Counted from the stretch's first letter, positions 10,803 through 22,072 are shown. The stretch is DNA of 64,000 bases from Sternotherus odoratus (GCA_032164245.1 JAVMKO010000003.1:34161390-34225389); one strand, 5' to 3'. Notes: generated from the letters alone by a model not told the origin. Numbers and translations: made by a program.

Positions 10803-11226
10803 TTAGGCCCTGTCTTCACTACCACTTTAATTCGATTTTAATGACGTTAGGTCGAATTAAACGTGTACCTGTCTTCACATACATGCCCTTAACGTCGATG
10901 TAAAGAGCCCTCAAGATCGAATTTGGAACTCCAGCCTGACGAGAGAAATAAGGCTAATCTCGACATTCCAAGCTCGACTGTGGGCTAGTGAAGACGGAAC
11001 CCGACATTAATAGCCTCCAGAGGCTGTCCCACAATGCTCCATTCTGACCGCTCTGGACTGCCTCACTGCTCCACTGTGACCGCTCTGCACTGCACTCTGA
11101 ACTCGCTGCTCTGGCCAGGTAGATAAGACCCGGGATCATTTGAATACCATTTCCTGTTTGGTCACCGTGGCCAGCTCACCTGAACTGCTCAGTCGCCACT
11201 CAGAGCAATCAGCAGCACTAGCCACC

Positions 11227-11526
11227 ATGCAGAGCTCAGAATCACAAGACTCCATGCAGAACTCATCTACCCTGGAGAGACGCATGGATGCTTTCCTCCG
11301 CATAATGGAGGACCAGAGCGACATGCTGCGATCTCTGGTGGAGCTGCAGCATGCCCAAAGACCACTTCTGCAGCCCCTGTGTAACCACCTCCCCCCCTCC
11401 CCAACTCCCATAGCTTCCCCACCCAGACATGGGGTGAGAACACGGGGGGGCAAGCTCCGTGGGCCGCTCCACTCTACCCCACAAGCCAGCAGAAGCAGCA
11501 GCAGCAGCAGCAGGCTGACGTTCTAG
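11227..11526 (+). pseudogene. Harbinger Myb/SANT-like accessory protein, Myb domain deleted
   Basis: 99 codons. I chose the ATG at 11227 because it sits in GCCACCATG, a strong vertebrate initiation context; the frame is also open upstream to 11140. Residues 1-9 (MQSSESQDS) look like the normal N-terminus. They are followed almost at once by the C-terminal coiled-coil-like helix (residues about 16-45, LERRMDAFLRIMEDQSDML), a Pro-rich linker and a Ser-rich end. The Myb/trihelix DNA-binding domain expected between them in full-length relatives is absent. In active Harbinger elements this partner carries the transposase to DNA and into the nucleus; this form could not bind DNA that way. Confidence 0.75.
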
Positions 11527-12034
11527 GAAAACTTTTAAAAGCTGCTGTGTCTTGCTGTGCAAGCTTCCAGAGGGCTATCGCCACTCGCTTCTCCACTGTA
11601 AGGGCCGCTCTCATTTTGGTATTCCTGCGCCGGAGGGCCGGGGACAGCAAGTCACAAAGTTCCAGGAACGTGCCCTTTTGCATGCGGAAGTTTCTGAGCC
11701 ACTGGGAGTCATCCCAGACCCGCAGCACTATGCGGTCCCACCAGTCCGTGCTTGTTTCCCTGGCCCAGAATCGGCGTTCGATGGCATGAGCCTGCCCCAT
11801 TGCCACCAAATTTGACAGATTGGCAGTCGCCCTACTTCCAAAACCGTCAGTGTCCCTGTCGTCCCCACTGTGCACGTCCTTGTCCATCTCCTCCTCACTG
11901 TCGTCGGGTTCCAGAAAGCGCAGTTCTCCCCGGATCGCATTCCTCCTCTGCAGACGGTGCAGCATGAACTCCGCAACCGTGATCGAGGTCCTCACAACAG
12001 CCATTACTGTTTCTGTGGTGTCAGCGGGCTCCAT
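11474..12034 (-). pseudogene. Harbinger transposase, N-terminal part only
   Basis: The frame starts with MEPADTTETV at 12034 and runs 186 codons. Residues about 1-159 look like the N-terminal portion of a Harbinger (HARBI1-like) transposase: an acidic linker (EPDDSEEEMDKD, about 42-53), then WWDRIVLRVWDD (98-109) and the helical segment FRMQKGTFLELCDLLSPALR (116-135), ending in VEKRVAIALWKLA (147-159). At about 11557 homology stops and the frame reads through antisense of the neighbouring CAG-rich Myb-gene end, giving a Cys run. The DDE nuclease domain is missing, so it cannot catalyse transposition. Confidence 0.82.
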
Positions 12035-12879
12035 GCTTGCAGTGCTATGGCGTTAGCACAGCGCGGAGAAAGGGCGCGAATTATGGGATGCCTACCCACA
12101 GTGCACCGCTCGTAATGGGGGTCGGCGGCGCGGAAAAAGGGCGCGAAACTTGTAAATGCCTACCCATAGTGCAGCACTCGAAATGGTGCCTGCTGGGGGA
12201 TCAGGGAACTGTGGGATAGGTACCCACAGTGCAACGCTCGCTATGTCGACGCTTGCAAAAGTTGTGCGGACAGACACTGTCGACTTCCTGTGCTTTGCTG
12301 TACCTAGTGAAGACACACAATATCGACTGCATACAGTCGCGTTCACAACATCAAAATAGAGGAAATCAAACTACTGCTGTAGTGAAGACATACCCTTAGA
12401 AAGAGACAGGCCATCACAGGGCCAAGGAAGTGGCTATTGGGGGAGTGCCAGCGGTGAAATCCTTTGTAACACAGGATCCTGACATCAGGAGTCACTGAGA
12501 GCAACTGATTACAGGGAAGAAATGCACATATTCCCCCAATTATTATGTCAATGAAATTTTGATCATGGGGTGTTTTCCATGAAAGAAAATATTCTGTACT
12601 GTTTGACATTGCATTGTTTTTGTAGGTCAGTAAACCAAATGCATGTTAACTATGGAGAAAGTTGTTCTGAATTCAGTTACTGGGCAAGCTGACTAGAGTG
12701 ATCATGAATGGGCTAGAGAGAGATGGCAGAAGGGACCCTCACCTATGACAGAAAAAGAGCTGCTGCAAGAATGTAGCATACACTATATAAAACTGCTACA
12801 AATTTTCATGCAGGCTTTTATTGTATTCATATGACTGCTGAAAAATTCTGGTATTTATATGAATAACAAAAAAATAAAA

Positions 12880-13022
12880 GAATCAGAGAGGTAGCCATGT
12901 TAGTCTGGAATAGCAGAGTTTACAGAGGTAACTGCTTTCATGCGACGAAGTGGGTATTAGCCCACGAAAGCTTATCCTTCAATACTTTAGTTAGTCTTTA
13001 AGGTGCCACAGGACTCTTTGTT
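12880..13022 (+). mobile_element. Penelope-like element arm with ribozyme motif
   Basis: Starts with aatcagagaggtagcc and the gttagtctggaatagcag word, then switches to the opposite arm with the hammerhead-like core and ends at ggactctttg, so the inverted pair is collapsed. Similar A-rich words (AAAATAAAAG-like) flank it at 12871 and 13024. Confidence 0.75.
12939..12976 (+). ncRNA. Hammerhead-ribozyme-like motif, degraded
   Basis: Stem II GTGGG...CCCAC and GAAA are intact, but the first box reads GCGACGA instead of CTGANGA and the stem III strand is GCTTATCC. Predicted inactive. Confidence 0.6.
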
Positions 13023-13036
13023 CAAAAATATAAAAG

Positions 13037-13167
13037 TTTAAGATTAGCAGTCGTGTTAGTCTGTATCTGTAAATAAGACGAGGAAGACTTTGTAGCACCT
13101 TAGAGATGAAAATGCTGAAATAAACTGGTTAGTCTATAAGGTGCTACAAAGTCTTTCTTGTCTTATT
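13037..13167. mobile_element. Penelope-like element, inverted arms lacking ribozyme core
   Basis: Arms AAGACTTTGTAGCACCTTA (13084-13102) and its inverse (13137-13155) surround a short remnant, atgctgaaataaactgg, of the region after the ribozyme. The hammerhead boxes have been lost. It abuts the previous copy, so two insertions or one rearranged copy are possible. Confidence 0.7.
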
Positions 13168-13679
13168 AAAAAATAAAGGCAACATTTTTTGGGGCAAAGT
13201 GCAGATGATTTTAAAGTCTTTCATTCACAACTGTGCATTGTGCCCACTCTTACCTGGGCTGTTTAATCAATGCTTTTTAATCTATTACTTGTAAATTTTA
13301 AATGTTTACTGTATTTCTTTCAAGAGTTCTAAGAATTCACTCAAGCTTAGAAGAGTAAAATAAATTTTTTTCTCCTTTTTATGGTGATTACATTTCTAAA
13401 CAATAGACCTAATTATGGAATGTAATGTAGGAGGTAAGAGACTGTCTAAACATTGATTAATCCATAATTCATCATTGTCATTGCTTTGGCTCAATTGTTT
13501 ACTTGGATATTCTTAAATTTAATGTGCATTATGTTTATGCTTTTATTGTAATTGTGTTTCTACTTAAAAAAAAGATTTAAATATTTTCCAAGTGCTTTGC
13601 TATTACATGTAGATAAGAATATCACTTAACATGGAGAGAAGTACTAATAGAAAATATTTTCTAAAACAACATTAATGTA
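13168..13679. other. AT-rich sequence, no gene seen
   Basis: No gene, RNA or transposon end recognised. Confidence 0.6.
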
Positions 13680-15336
13680 ATACAGTGGTGCACAGACAAT
13701 CCAGGAAGTTTGTGGAAAGTGTAGGGGACAATTTCCTGGTGCAAGTGCTGGAGGAACCAACTATGGGCTTTTCTTGACCTGCTGCTCACAAACCAGGAAG
13801 AATTAGTAGGGGAAGCAAAAATGGATGGGAACCTGGGAGGCACTGATCATGAGATGGTCAAGTTCAGGATCCTGACACAGGGAAGAAAGGAGAGCAGCAG
13901 AATACAAACCATGGACTTCAGAAAAGCAGACTTTGTCTCCCTCAGGGAACTGATGGGCAGGATCTCCTGGGAGAATAACATAAGGGGGAATGGAGAGCTG
14001 GCTGTATTTTAAAGAATCCTTATTGAGGGTTGCAGAAACAAACCATCCCGATGTGTAAAAAGAACAGTAAATATGGCAGGTGACCAGCTTGGCTTAACAG
14101 TGAAATCCTTGCTGGTCTGAACACACAAAAAAGAAGCTTACAAGAAGTGGAAGATTGGACAAATGACCAGGGAAGAGTATAAAAATATTGCTCACGAATG
14201 CAGGAGTGAAATCAGGAAGGCCAAATCACAATTGGAGTTGCAGCTAGCAAGGGGTGTTAACGTGTAACAAGAAAGGTTTCTTCAGCTGTGTTAGCAACAA
14301 GAAGAAAATCAAGGAAAGTGTGGCCCCCTTACTGAATGAGGGAGGCAGAGGATGTAGAAAAAGCAAATGTACTCAATGCTTTTTTTTGCCTCTGTCTTCA
14401 CAAACAAGGTCAGCTCCCAGACTACAGCACTGGGCAGCACAGCATGGGGAGGACACTAAACTGGGAGGAGTGGTAGATATGCTGGAGGGGAGGGATAGGA
14501 TACAGAGGGTCCAAGACAAATTGGAAGATTGGGCTAAAAGAAATCTAACGAGATTCAACAAGGACAAGTGCAGAGTCCTGCACTTAGGACGGAAGAATCC
14601 CATGCACTGCTACAGTCTAGGGACTGAGTGGCTAGGTAGCAGTTCTGCAGAAAGGGACCTAGGGGTTACAGTGGTTGAGACGCTGGATATGAGTCAACAG
14701 TGTGCCCTTTTTGCCAAGAAGGCTAATGGCATTTTTTGGCTGCATAAGTAGGGGCATTGCCAGCAGATCGAGGGATATGATTGTCCCCCTCTATTCAACA
14801 CTGATGAGGCCTCATCTGGAGTACTGTGTCCAGTTTTGGGGCCCACACTACAAGAAAGATGCAGAATAATTGGAAAGAGTCCAGAGGAGGGCAACAAAAA
14901 TGAGTAGGGGGCTGGATCACAGGACTTATGAGGAGAGGATAAGGGAACTGGGATTGTTTAGTCTACAGAAGAGAAGAATGAGGGGGGATATGGTAGCTTA
15001 TTTCAGCTACCTGAAAGGGGGTCCCAAAGAGGATGGATCAAGCCTGTTCTCAGTGGTACTAGATGACAGAACAAGGAGCAATGATCTCAAGTTGCAGTGG
15101 GGGTGGTTTAGGTTGGCTATTAGGAAAAAACTTTTTCACTAGGAGGTTGGTGAAGCACTGGAATGGGTTACCTAGGGAGGCGGTGGAATCTCCTTCCTTA
15201 GAGGTTTCTAAGGTCAGGCTTAAGAATGCCCTGGCTGGGATAATTTAGTTGGGGTTGGTCCTGCTTTGAGCAGGTGGTTAGACTAGGTGACCTCCTGAGG
15301 TCCCTCACAACCCTGATATTCTATGATTCTATGAAA
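13680..15336 (+). mobile_element. CR1 LINE with internal deletion
   Basis: Opens in the endonuclease-to-RT linker region of CR1 (ggacaatttcctggtgcaag) and follows ORF2 in order to about 14452. It then jumps directly to the region just after the RT catalytic box and continues through the 3' UTR to the GATTCTATGA-type terminus at 15336. The missing piece would be over 1 kb in a full element (from family knowledge). Stops and frameshifts elsewhere make it dead. Confidence 0.93.
14254..15142 (+). pseudogene. CR1 ORF2 remnant, reverse transcriptase core missing
   Basis: Frames at 14254-14751 and 14870-15142 read CR1 ORF2 with a frame break between them. The first carries KKGFFSCVSNKKKIKES-type linker sequence, then changes within a few codons to DTKLGGVVDML, the stretch that normally follows the FADD active-site box; the F-A-D part is gone. 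The second carries [10 protein letters not shown] and [15 protein letters not shown], typical of the CR1 C-terminal domain. No functional RT can be made. Confidence 0.88.
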
Positions 15337-16720
15337 TGCATGCATTTCTCAGATATGAAAACCTAATATTTTTGGTGCTTTTGGATGTTTTTTTTCTTTT
15401 CTCTTCTTTTTTTGCACTTTTAAGATGACTTCAAATGTTTACCTTTTTTTCTAATTTCAACCTGGATTACCTGGATTCCATTGATCTCATAACAATGCAA
15501 ATCTGTTGATCTTCTGGATATGCTACAAGACCAATACTATTTGCTTGATATTTTGAGGAGGAAGGACATAAGGGTCAGTGCTTCTAGAGGAGATCACGTT
15601 TTGTTTGGTTTTGACTTTTTTCTCTGGTTAGTTATTTTCCAGTTTTAGGACAAGGTAAAGCTGATATATTGAATTTATGTAAAGAGGTGCCTAAATTCTG
15701 GAATGAGAACACTTTTGTTATATGGTTTACATATCTGAATAAGAAAATAAACATTATAAGTCGCATGTTTTTTCCTTGTTCCATGACTGATCCTGTGCAA
15801 TTTGGAGGGTCAGCACTTTGATTCAATTTCTCAGAGAGAATGGAAAAAGTTTGTGTGCTCTCCCCGAGCTTGTCAGATAAACACAAGTGCCTGAACAGTA
15901 GCTTCCTATAGTAACCGCTCAGAGTTAGGCAGCAGCAGGGAAAGGCTGTTTCATTTTGCTGCAGTAATGAGGAAAGATGATGGCAGATGCTATTACCTAT
16001 CCAGGGTTTGGCACAGTAAGTGGTCATGCCTAGAAGGTACCCAGGGGGTCCATTCATCAAGAATACGGGAGATCAGGTAGCATGCCACAATTACTTCTTC
16101 ACAAGGCCACACTAGGTAAGTGTAGAGGCTTGTTGATGGATTCTAAATCCTTAGATCCATCAAATCAAAGAGTGGTTTCTGAATAGTAACCTTGGGTTAT
16201 TCCAAGCATTCCAGAAACCAAGCGCAAGTGCCATGTTGATGCCTTACAGATTTTTTTTATTTTGTTTTTGATTTTTTTGAGAGAGGAGCTTCCTTTTATT
16301 TTGCTGGGGAAACAAATCTTGACAAATAAAATAAATACATGAACTAGACTCTTGTCAATATACCTCAAAAATCCTCATCTTAACATTTTGACTATCCTGG
16401 AATATGATCTTCCCTTTAAAGGTTTTGGGATATATTATATGTTAATATAGTGATCCTTTCTGCCATCCAAATTATGTTACAATATCATTTAATTTTAAGA
16501 AAGCATCCGGCTGAAATGCAGTTATTATTTGGTTGGGATTCTGCTGCTTGGTTGTTGATATTACTCACCTTGAATTCTGATGTTACATTGAGAACAATAC
16601 ATATGTTGAAATGACAGACTTTTGGATGCAAGGCAGAGGTTGTGAGTTACAGTGCAGTCCATTCACTTTGATATTTCTGAATTAAGGAGGACAGCACTGA
16701 GCGTATCATTTGCTGAGTCT
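15337..16720. other. AT-rich sequence, no gene seen
   Basis: No supported gene or named repeat. The 142-codon minus-strand frame at 15632-16060 has no recognisable domain. Confidence 0.55.
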
Positions 16721-16733
16721 AAATGATGGTTAT

Positions 16734-16980
16734 CTCTCTCTGCCCATCACCCCCCAGCCGGGGTACTGGCCACCAACCACAGATCATTCCATCTCTGTTG
16801 TTGGTGTTTCGGTAGCAATTTGGTTCCCTATGGGGTGGAGTTGCTAGCCCCACGCCCATGAAAAGCCTACAGCACCTGGTATTCCCAGGAGGTCTCCCAT
16901 CTAAGTACTAGCCAGGCCTGACCCTGCTTAGCTTCCGAGATCAGACGGGATTGGGCGTGTTCAGGGTGGTTTAGCCATAT
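16734..16980 (-). mobile_element. 5S rRNA-headed retrocopy (SINE3-like)
   Basis: On the minus strand the element starts at, or within a few bases of, the 5S rRNA 5' end, reads through the 5S sequence, then continues for about 129 nt of non-5S sequence ending in GGGCAGAGAGAG. A perfect 13-bp direct repeat AAATGATGGTTAT flanks it (16721-16733 and 16981-16993), showing that head and tail were inserted as one retroposed unit. 5S-derived SINEs are known in vertebrates (SINE3 in zebrafish, 5S-Sauria in squamates). I do not recognise the tail; it may come from a LINE 3' end or from a 5S spacer. Confidence 0.8.
16863..16980 (-). rRNA. 5S rRNA pseudogene (head of retrocopy)
   Basis: About 118 nt align without large gaps to vertebrate 5S rRNA, with roughly a dozen substitutions by eye. 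The internal pol III promoter is largely kept: the A-box region AGCTAAGCAGGGTCAGGC and the C-box region CTTAGATGGGAGACC are both recognisable. A TTTT run follows the 3' end. It is not part of a 5S array, so it is best called a retroposed pseudogene, though transcription cannot be excluded. Confidence 0.9.
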
Positions 16981-16993
16981 AAATGATGGTTAT

Positions 16994-18917
16994 AGTGACC
17001 TGGATTTATTTTTGCTAGCTCTACAACATCTTTGTCTGATTTCCTTATGAATATGGCAAAGGTTACAAAAGATGCCTGGGATAATGGCCTGTAATATTTC
17101 ACCCTGTCTATGCATTAGTTAGATTGTAGTGCACGGACTACATCCTCCTCACACCCCTGAGAGTACAACCCATCCTGCTGGTGAAAACTATGTCCCACAC
17201 TCCCTTTTACATGAGACAGCAGAGCGGGTAGAACCAACTATGAGTCTGGTCTTAATCAGCTGTGGGTACTGTCAGTGACTGAGATTCAAAATAAAATATG
17301 AAACAAGGCAGCATGAGGTAACAATGGAATCAGAAACAAAAGAATCATTTTAATCTGATGAATACCAGTGAGCTAGGACTAACAGAAACAGATTGAACAA
17401 CAACCAAGTCATCAAAATATGCATACTAACATGATTATTTACAAGATTGTTGTAAATTCTTGATTATTTTTATACTATTATCATACTACTATCACTGTAA
17501 TGATTTAGAGGTCTAATCCATGGAGTTACCTGTATTTTCAGCACAAAGTGATTACGTGAATTTAAATAGGCTTATTTGGAGCAGAATCTGGAGGTATTTT
17601 TTGGCTGTACTGTGCACTAGTGTCTGAATCCTGGGCCCTGATATAGCTTCTTTGCTCAGCTGCACTGGAAAACTAGTAGATCTCCTTAGCTGGGGATTCA
17701 CCAGGACTCCCTTGCTGGCATAAATCTAGTTTCAGTAGTTCCTATGCTTTTCATTCCCTCGGGAAGTGTTTTGGTAGAAGGTGGCATAGCAAGAGTACTC
17801 TAAACTATACCAGGGCTTGCATAGCTCTGCTCAGTGGACTTTGGACATGAGTGAAGATACAACTTAAATAGATACAATCTTAACTTTAAAATGTACTTAG
17901 AAATTAAAAGAGAAGGCAAGTAACCTAGAACACCTGGAAACCCCAGTAGAAATTCATTACTGTAGTTTATAATAAAACATGTAACATTTGCACAAAGGGG
18001 GGCCCTTAGATATTACACAATGTCTTTTGTTTAAAATGGCCCTTGTCAAACATCAGAATTCTCAATCACTTCCAAACTTCTGTCTTAAAAAGTGTACAGC
18101 AAAAGAAATGTCTCTTTGAAAAAGCAGAATGTCTCACTAGAGAAAGAGAGAAAAAGAACCTGTTTTTTACTAAAGCAACTGAGTTACAAAGGTGCAACGT
18201 TATGGGATTTCTCTTTAGACACATTACTGATAGCTCTCTGAATTTAATACTGCCACCTCCACTATAATAGAGGGCATAGGAACCTCAGTTTCTGCTAAAA
18301 TAGCTTGAGAAATGGAATTCCTTCATTCAACAGCAAGCTGTTACATACAGATATTGTGTTAATACTTTAATGAATTTGAAATTTTAATTTGTCAATTATC
18401 CTGTAATATAATTTTAATAAATTGACTTAACACAATAACTAAATGAAACTTATATAAGTCCATTATTTCAGGCAAGTAAGAGATGACAGGTGATAGGATG
18501 GGAATTTTATTTGTCTTTTTCCAACTGGTCAATTTAGATAATTTACTTTAAATTGATTTGTGTTCTTTGATAACATGGCTGAGTTATTTCTGCATTTTAT
18601 CTGTAAATCAGTTTGATGAAAACCAAACAAATGAGAGAAAGAAAAATACTAGAAATGAACATAGAGAAATACAGGAATGTCTTGATTTTATGTTTCCCCC
18701 ATTCATAAAAGCAGCAGGAATCTGGTGAACACAAAAAGCATTAAGGACATTTCATAAAGATTGAATAATCTAAATGTGGTTTAACTCCAAAAATTGACCC
18801 TTCAAAAATGTCACATGCTTAATCATCAGGTCTGCTCTCGGTTATATCTCTTCATTTTAATGACCAATATCAGATATCAGCTCTTTATTCCTTTTAGTCC
18901 TCTGAAAGTCATACAAG
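16994..18917. other. AT-rich sequence, no gene seen
   Basis: No supported gene or named repeat in about 1.9 kb. Confidence 0.6.
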
Positions 18918-18920
18918 TTA

Positions 18921-19204
18921 GGGCTGAGCTTCACTATGGGGGTGGGGGTGTCAACCTAAGATACGCACCTTCAGCTGTGCGAATAGCTGAAGTCGCAGTA
19001 TCTTAGGTCGACTTACACAGCCATCTTCATGGTGGCGAGTTGACCTCTGTTGCTCCCCCGCTGACTCTGCTTACTCCTATTGCCGTGGTGGAGTATAGGA
19101 GTCGATTCGGGGATCGATTTATCACATCTAGATGAGAAGCGATAAATTGATCCCCAATATATCAAGCGCTACCCATCGATCTGGCAGGTAGTGTAGCCAT
19201 ATCC
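18921..19204. mobile_element. Harbinger/PIF-type MITE
   Basis: The left end GGGCTGAGCTTCACTATGG and right end (reverse complement GGATATGGCTACACTACC) form imperfect inverted repeats of the family type. A G-rich tract follows the left end (GGGGGTGGGGGTG). Inside, subterminal inverted words such as GATACG...CTTCAGCTGTGCGAATAGCTGAAG and several ATCGAT/GTCGAC blocks match the copies at 24051 and 61433. No gene. TTA precedes it, but the right flank is TAA, so the duplication is imperfect. Confidence 0.75.
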
Positions 19205-19206
19205 TA

Positions 19207-21640
19207 AGAGAGAGAGTGTGCTAGGTTTTATTCCGCCCTATGCACATCAACAGAATTATTTCCTAAATTAGTCAAGCATCTGTACATCATACTTAAGGCA
19301 ATGTATTTGCCCAGATGTTACTGAGGGCATAGTTTGAAGAAAATGGGTTTGTCCAGATGTAACTGAGGGACCTATTTAACCTACAAAATCTTTGGATTCT
19401 TTCCATGTTTGCCAATTACTAGTTTGACACTCTCAACCTAGGGTGAGATTGCACCACAGCATTTAAATTATATATAAATTTTACGTGATGCAGAAAACAT
19501 TAAGGGTCAATGGATTTGTAAGCCCACAGTGGTATTTTTTATTGATTATCTTTTTAAAGCAAAACTACATTCCAAGAACGTGGGAGAAGCAATCTGGTCA
19601 CTCAGTACTTTAATCAGGACAAATATTTAACACACAGTACAGCTCATTGCATCTATGAGCACATCCTTAAATCTATCTACATAGACACACAGATGTCACA
19701 TTAGCATAAAATATATTGTGCAACCTGTGCCAAAATCAAAGTCAGGATAGTTGCTTGCAAGTGTGTTTTGGCATAAGGAATATGGAAATAGCAGGGGATG
19801 AAATCCTGGTTGCACTGAATTCAATAGGAATTTTGACATTGCCAGGATTTCACCCATGGAGTAGATCATTCAACAAGAAACTGGCAGTAAAGTTGCTTCC
19901 TGAACTACCAGGACTTTGCTCTAGTATGCACGTCTCAATACTATTAATACCAAGGAAAAACATGTAGTTAGGTAGGTGCTGATCTGACAAAAAATATGAT
20001 GGCATTCTATAGTAAACATTCAACTCATATCCATACTAGTATTGTAAATATATATGGTATTGTTTCGGATCACTACTGCATCAAAGGACTTTTGTTAGTT
20101 TAATTACAAAGTAATTCACAAGACGCAGGAGGATTAGTCTCTTCAGATGATGTTGTACAGAATAGGTATCAGGGAATTTCTTTCCTTGTTTATGACAACT
20201 ATTTTGTCCTTTTTCTAATTAGAACAGCTAATAATTTGGTTGTTTCTCCTTATAGACTGTGACATGTACAATGGTCACTTTAAAACACATAACATTGCTG
20301 CTTCAGTATTTGTACTATTCCCAATACTTTGTATAATTAATGTTTAAGGACTAACACAAATACTGATAGGGTAATTTAGTTATTTAACACAACTGACAAT
20401 TTTTTTAAGTATGAGCACTGTATACAGTGTTCACTCACTGTCCCTAGTTGGGAAGGAGAGTTTTTATCTCTTGGGTAAAATTTTTTATTTTTCTCACTTG
20501 GACCTTCCAAAAAGCTCATGTGCAGTATATTTCAAAGTGCTCTGCAGGCATGCCTCTATTTCTTCCATAAAATGTTACATTTATGTCTTGGCTCCTATGT
20601 TTAATATTCCTACCATTCAAGGCAGCATGTACTGCAGCGTTTTTCTTTGGCTTTTTTGTTCATTCTTTAGGCAATAATACTTCTGTTCAATACAAATATT
20701 TAATGCAAGGAGGTAATAATTAAACAAATATTTTCTAAGTCAAAACAGACAGAAAAAATAAGAGCATGTGTATGATTTTTTGCACTTCCTTATACAGTGA
20801 AGGTAAAAAATCCATTATAAAAAAAAGACAGGGACTAGTTCTGATCTAACTCACATTTTTTTACACCAGTGTAGCTACAGCGACTTTGACTCAGTTAGTC
20901 CTGATTTACACTGGTGATCAAAATCATTCTCGGATACAGGGAACTCTTCTTCAGAGAATTTTTCATCCTTTCTGGGAACTTAATCGCATGTAATTCATGG
21001 GGTTAAGTGCAGAAAGAGTTTGTTGCTTTTGAGGCTTGCAACAGACAAAATAACTGTGGATGGCAATAAAATAATGTGAAAAGTGACCTTGATCAATAAA
21101 GTATGAATTACCTAATGCAAAGCTTATTGTATGACTTTTTAGGTGGGATCCAATAACTTATGTGTTACCATGTACAATGCTCTGGATTTTTCATTATATT
21201 TATTATTCTTGTTGTATTAATACACCTCTTAAATAGTGCCTATCCCATATATGACATGACATAAAATGATCTTCCAATTAAAATGCTATAAAAACAAGCC
21301 TTGTGATCTTTAAGCAGAACAGTCTGGAAGAATATTCTACTACTATTTTAATTTAGAATCTATTTCATTCCATTACCTACAGATAGTCTGCTGCTAACAG
21401 CAAAACTTCAGACTATTTTATTTCCTGTGCAGTTTTAGTACATTTTCACATATCAGTGTCTTAAGATAGAGTTTATTTTTAGATTTCGCTGCATAACTGT
21501 AAATTCAGACTTTCTTCCTTCACACAGCACACAAAGGTGTATTTATCTGGGTTGTCATCAACAAAGTCCTTGACTAAAGATAAAAACATTTATTCTTAGC
21601 AGTAGAAGACAATTCTAGCAAGAACTGCAATGCTCACATG
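19207..21640. other. AT-rich sequence, no gene seen
   Basis: About 2.4 kb. A short segment at 20836-20925 carries inverted TTACACCAGTGTA / TTACACTGGTG words found in an old amniote interspersed repeat, but the class is uncertain. Otherwise nothing recognised. Confidence 0.5.
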
Positions 21641-21644
21641 GTGT

Positions 21645-21840
21645 AGGCTAATGGTGGGTAACCTGCAGCCCATCGAGGTATCTGATTGTGGGCTGTGAAA
21701 CATTTTGCTGATGTTGACCATCCACAGGCATGCCATCCCCTCCGCCCACCCCCTATCCCCGCAGCTCCCAGTGGCTGCGGTTTGCTGTTCCTATCCAATG
21801 GGAGTTGCAGGAAGTGGCGGACAGCACTTTAGATACAGAA
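21645..21840 (+). mobile_element. Non-autonomous hAT fragment
   Basis: Begins aatggtgggtaacctgcagccc, close to a hAT end of the CAGTGGTGGGCAACCTG type, followed by cagctcccagtggctgcgg and its near inverse ccaatgggagttgcagg. The right terminus is lost. Confidence 0.6.
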
Positions 21841-21924
21841 TGCTCATTTTTTTTATCAGCTATTCCATCTTTGTAAGAAAGGTACTAACTTCAATTCCAG
21901 CTTCTATTTAACTGTGATGCTTGG

Positions 21925-22072
21925 AGTACATTTCCCAGAGCTGAAGAAAAGCTCTGTGTAAGCTTGAAAGCTTGATCTCATCAACAGAAGTTGGTCTAAT
22001 AAAAGTTATTACCTTACCTACCTTGTCTCCCTGATATCCTGGGACCAACACAACTACAACAACATTGCACAC
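21925..22072 (+). mobile_element. Penelope-like element arm, second family
   Basis: Carries CTGAAGA...GAAAGCTTGATCTC, then the caacagaagttggtctaataaaa and ccttgtctccctgatatcctggg words and the final caacaacattgcac. The layout (hammerhead-like motif, then an arm ending in an acaac-rich terminus) parallels the first PLE family. Assignment to PLE is inference from this parallel. Confidence 0.55.
21941..21981 (+). ncRNA. Hammerhead-like motif, second family
   Basis: CTGAAGA fits the hammerhead box CUGANGA. It is followed after an extra A by an imperfect stem II (AAGCT...AGCTT), then GAAA, a minimal stem III (GCTTGATC) and TC at the expected cleavage dinucleotide. The extra A is shared with the first family. 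Activity untested. Confidence 0.45.

Larger units (their letters stand above)
10806..12395. mobile_element. Internally deleted Harbinger/PIF transposon
   Basis: The ends GGCCCTGTCTTCACTACC (left) and the reverse complement of the right end, GGGTATGTCTTCACTAC, are inverted repeats. TTA lies directly outside each (10803-10805 and 12396-12398), the 3-bp duplication expected of Harbinger. Inside are remnants of the two usual genes in convergent order: a Myb/SANT-like accessory protein on plus and the transposase on minus. Both are internally truncated, so the copy is non-autonomous. Subterminal cgtcgatg / tcgac words and CpG-rich content recur in the smaller MITEs nearby, which are probably related derivatives. 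Confidence 0.9.
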
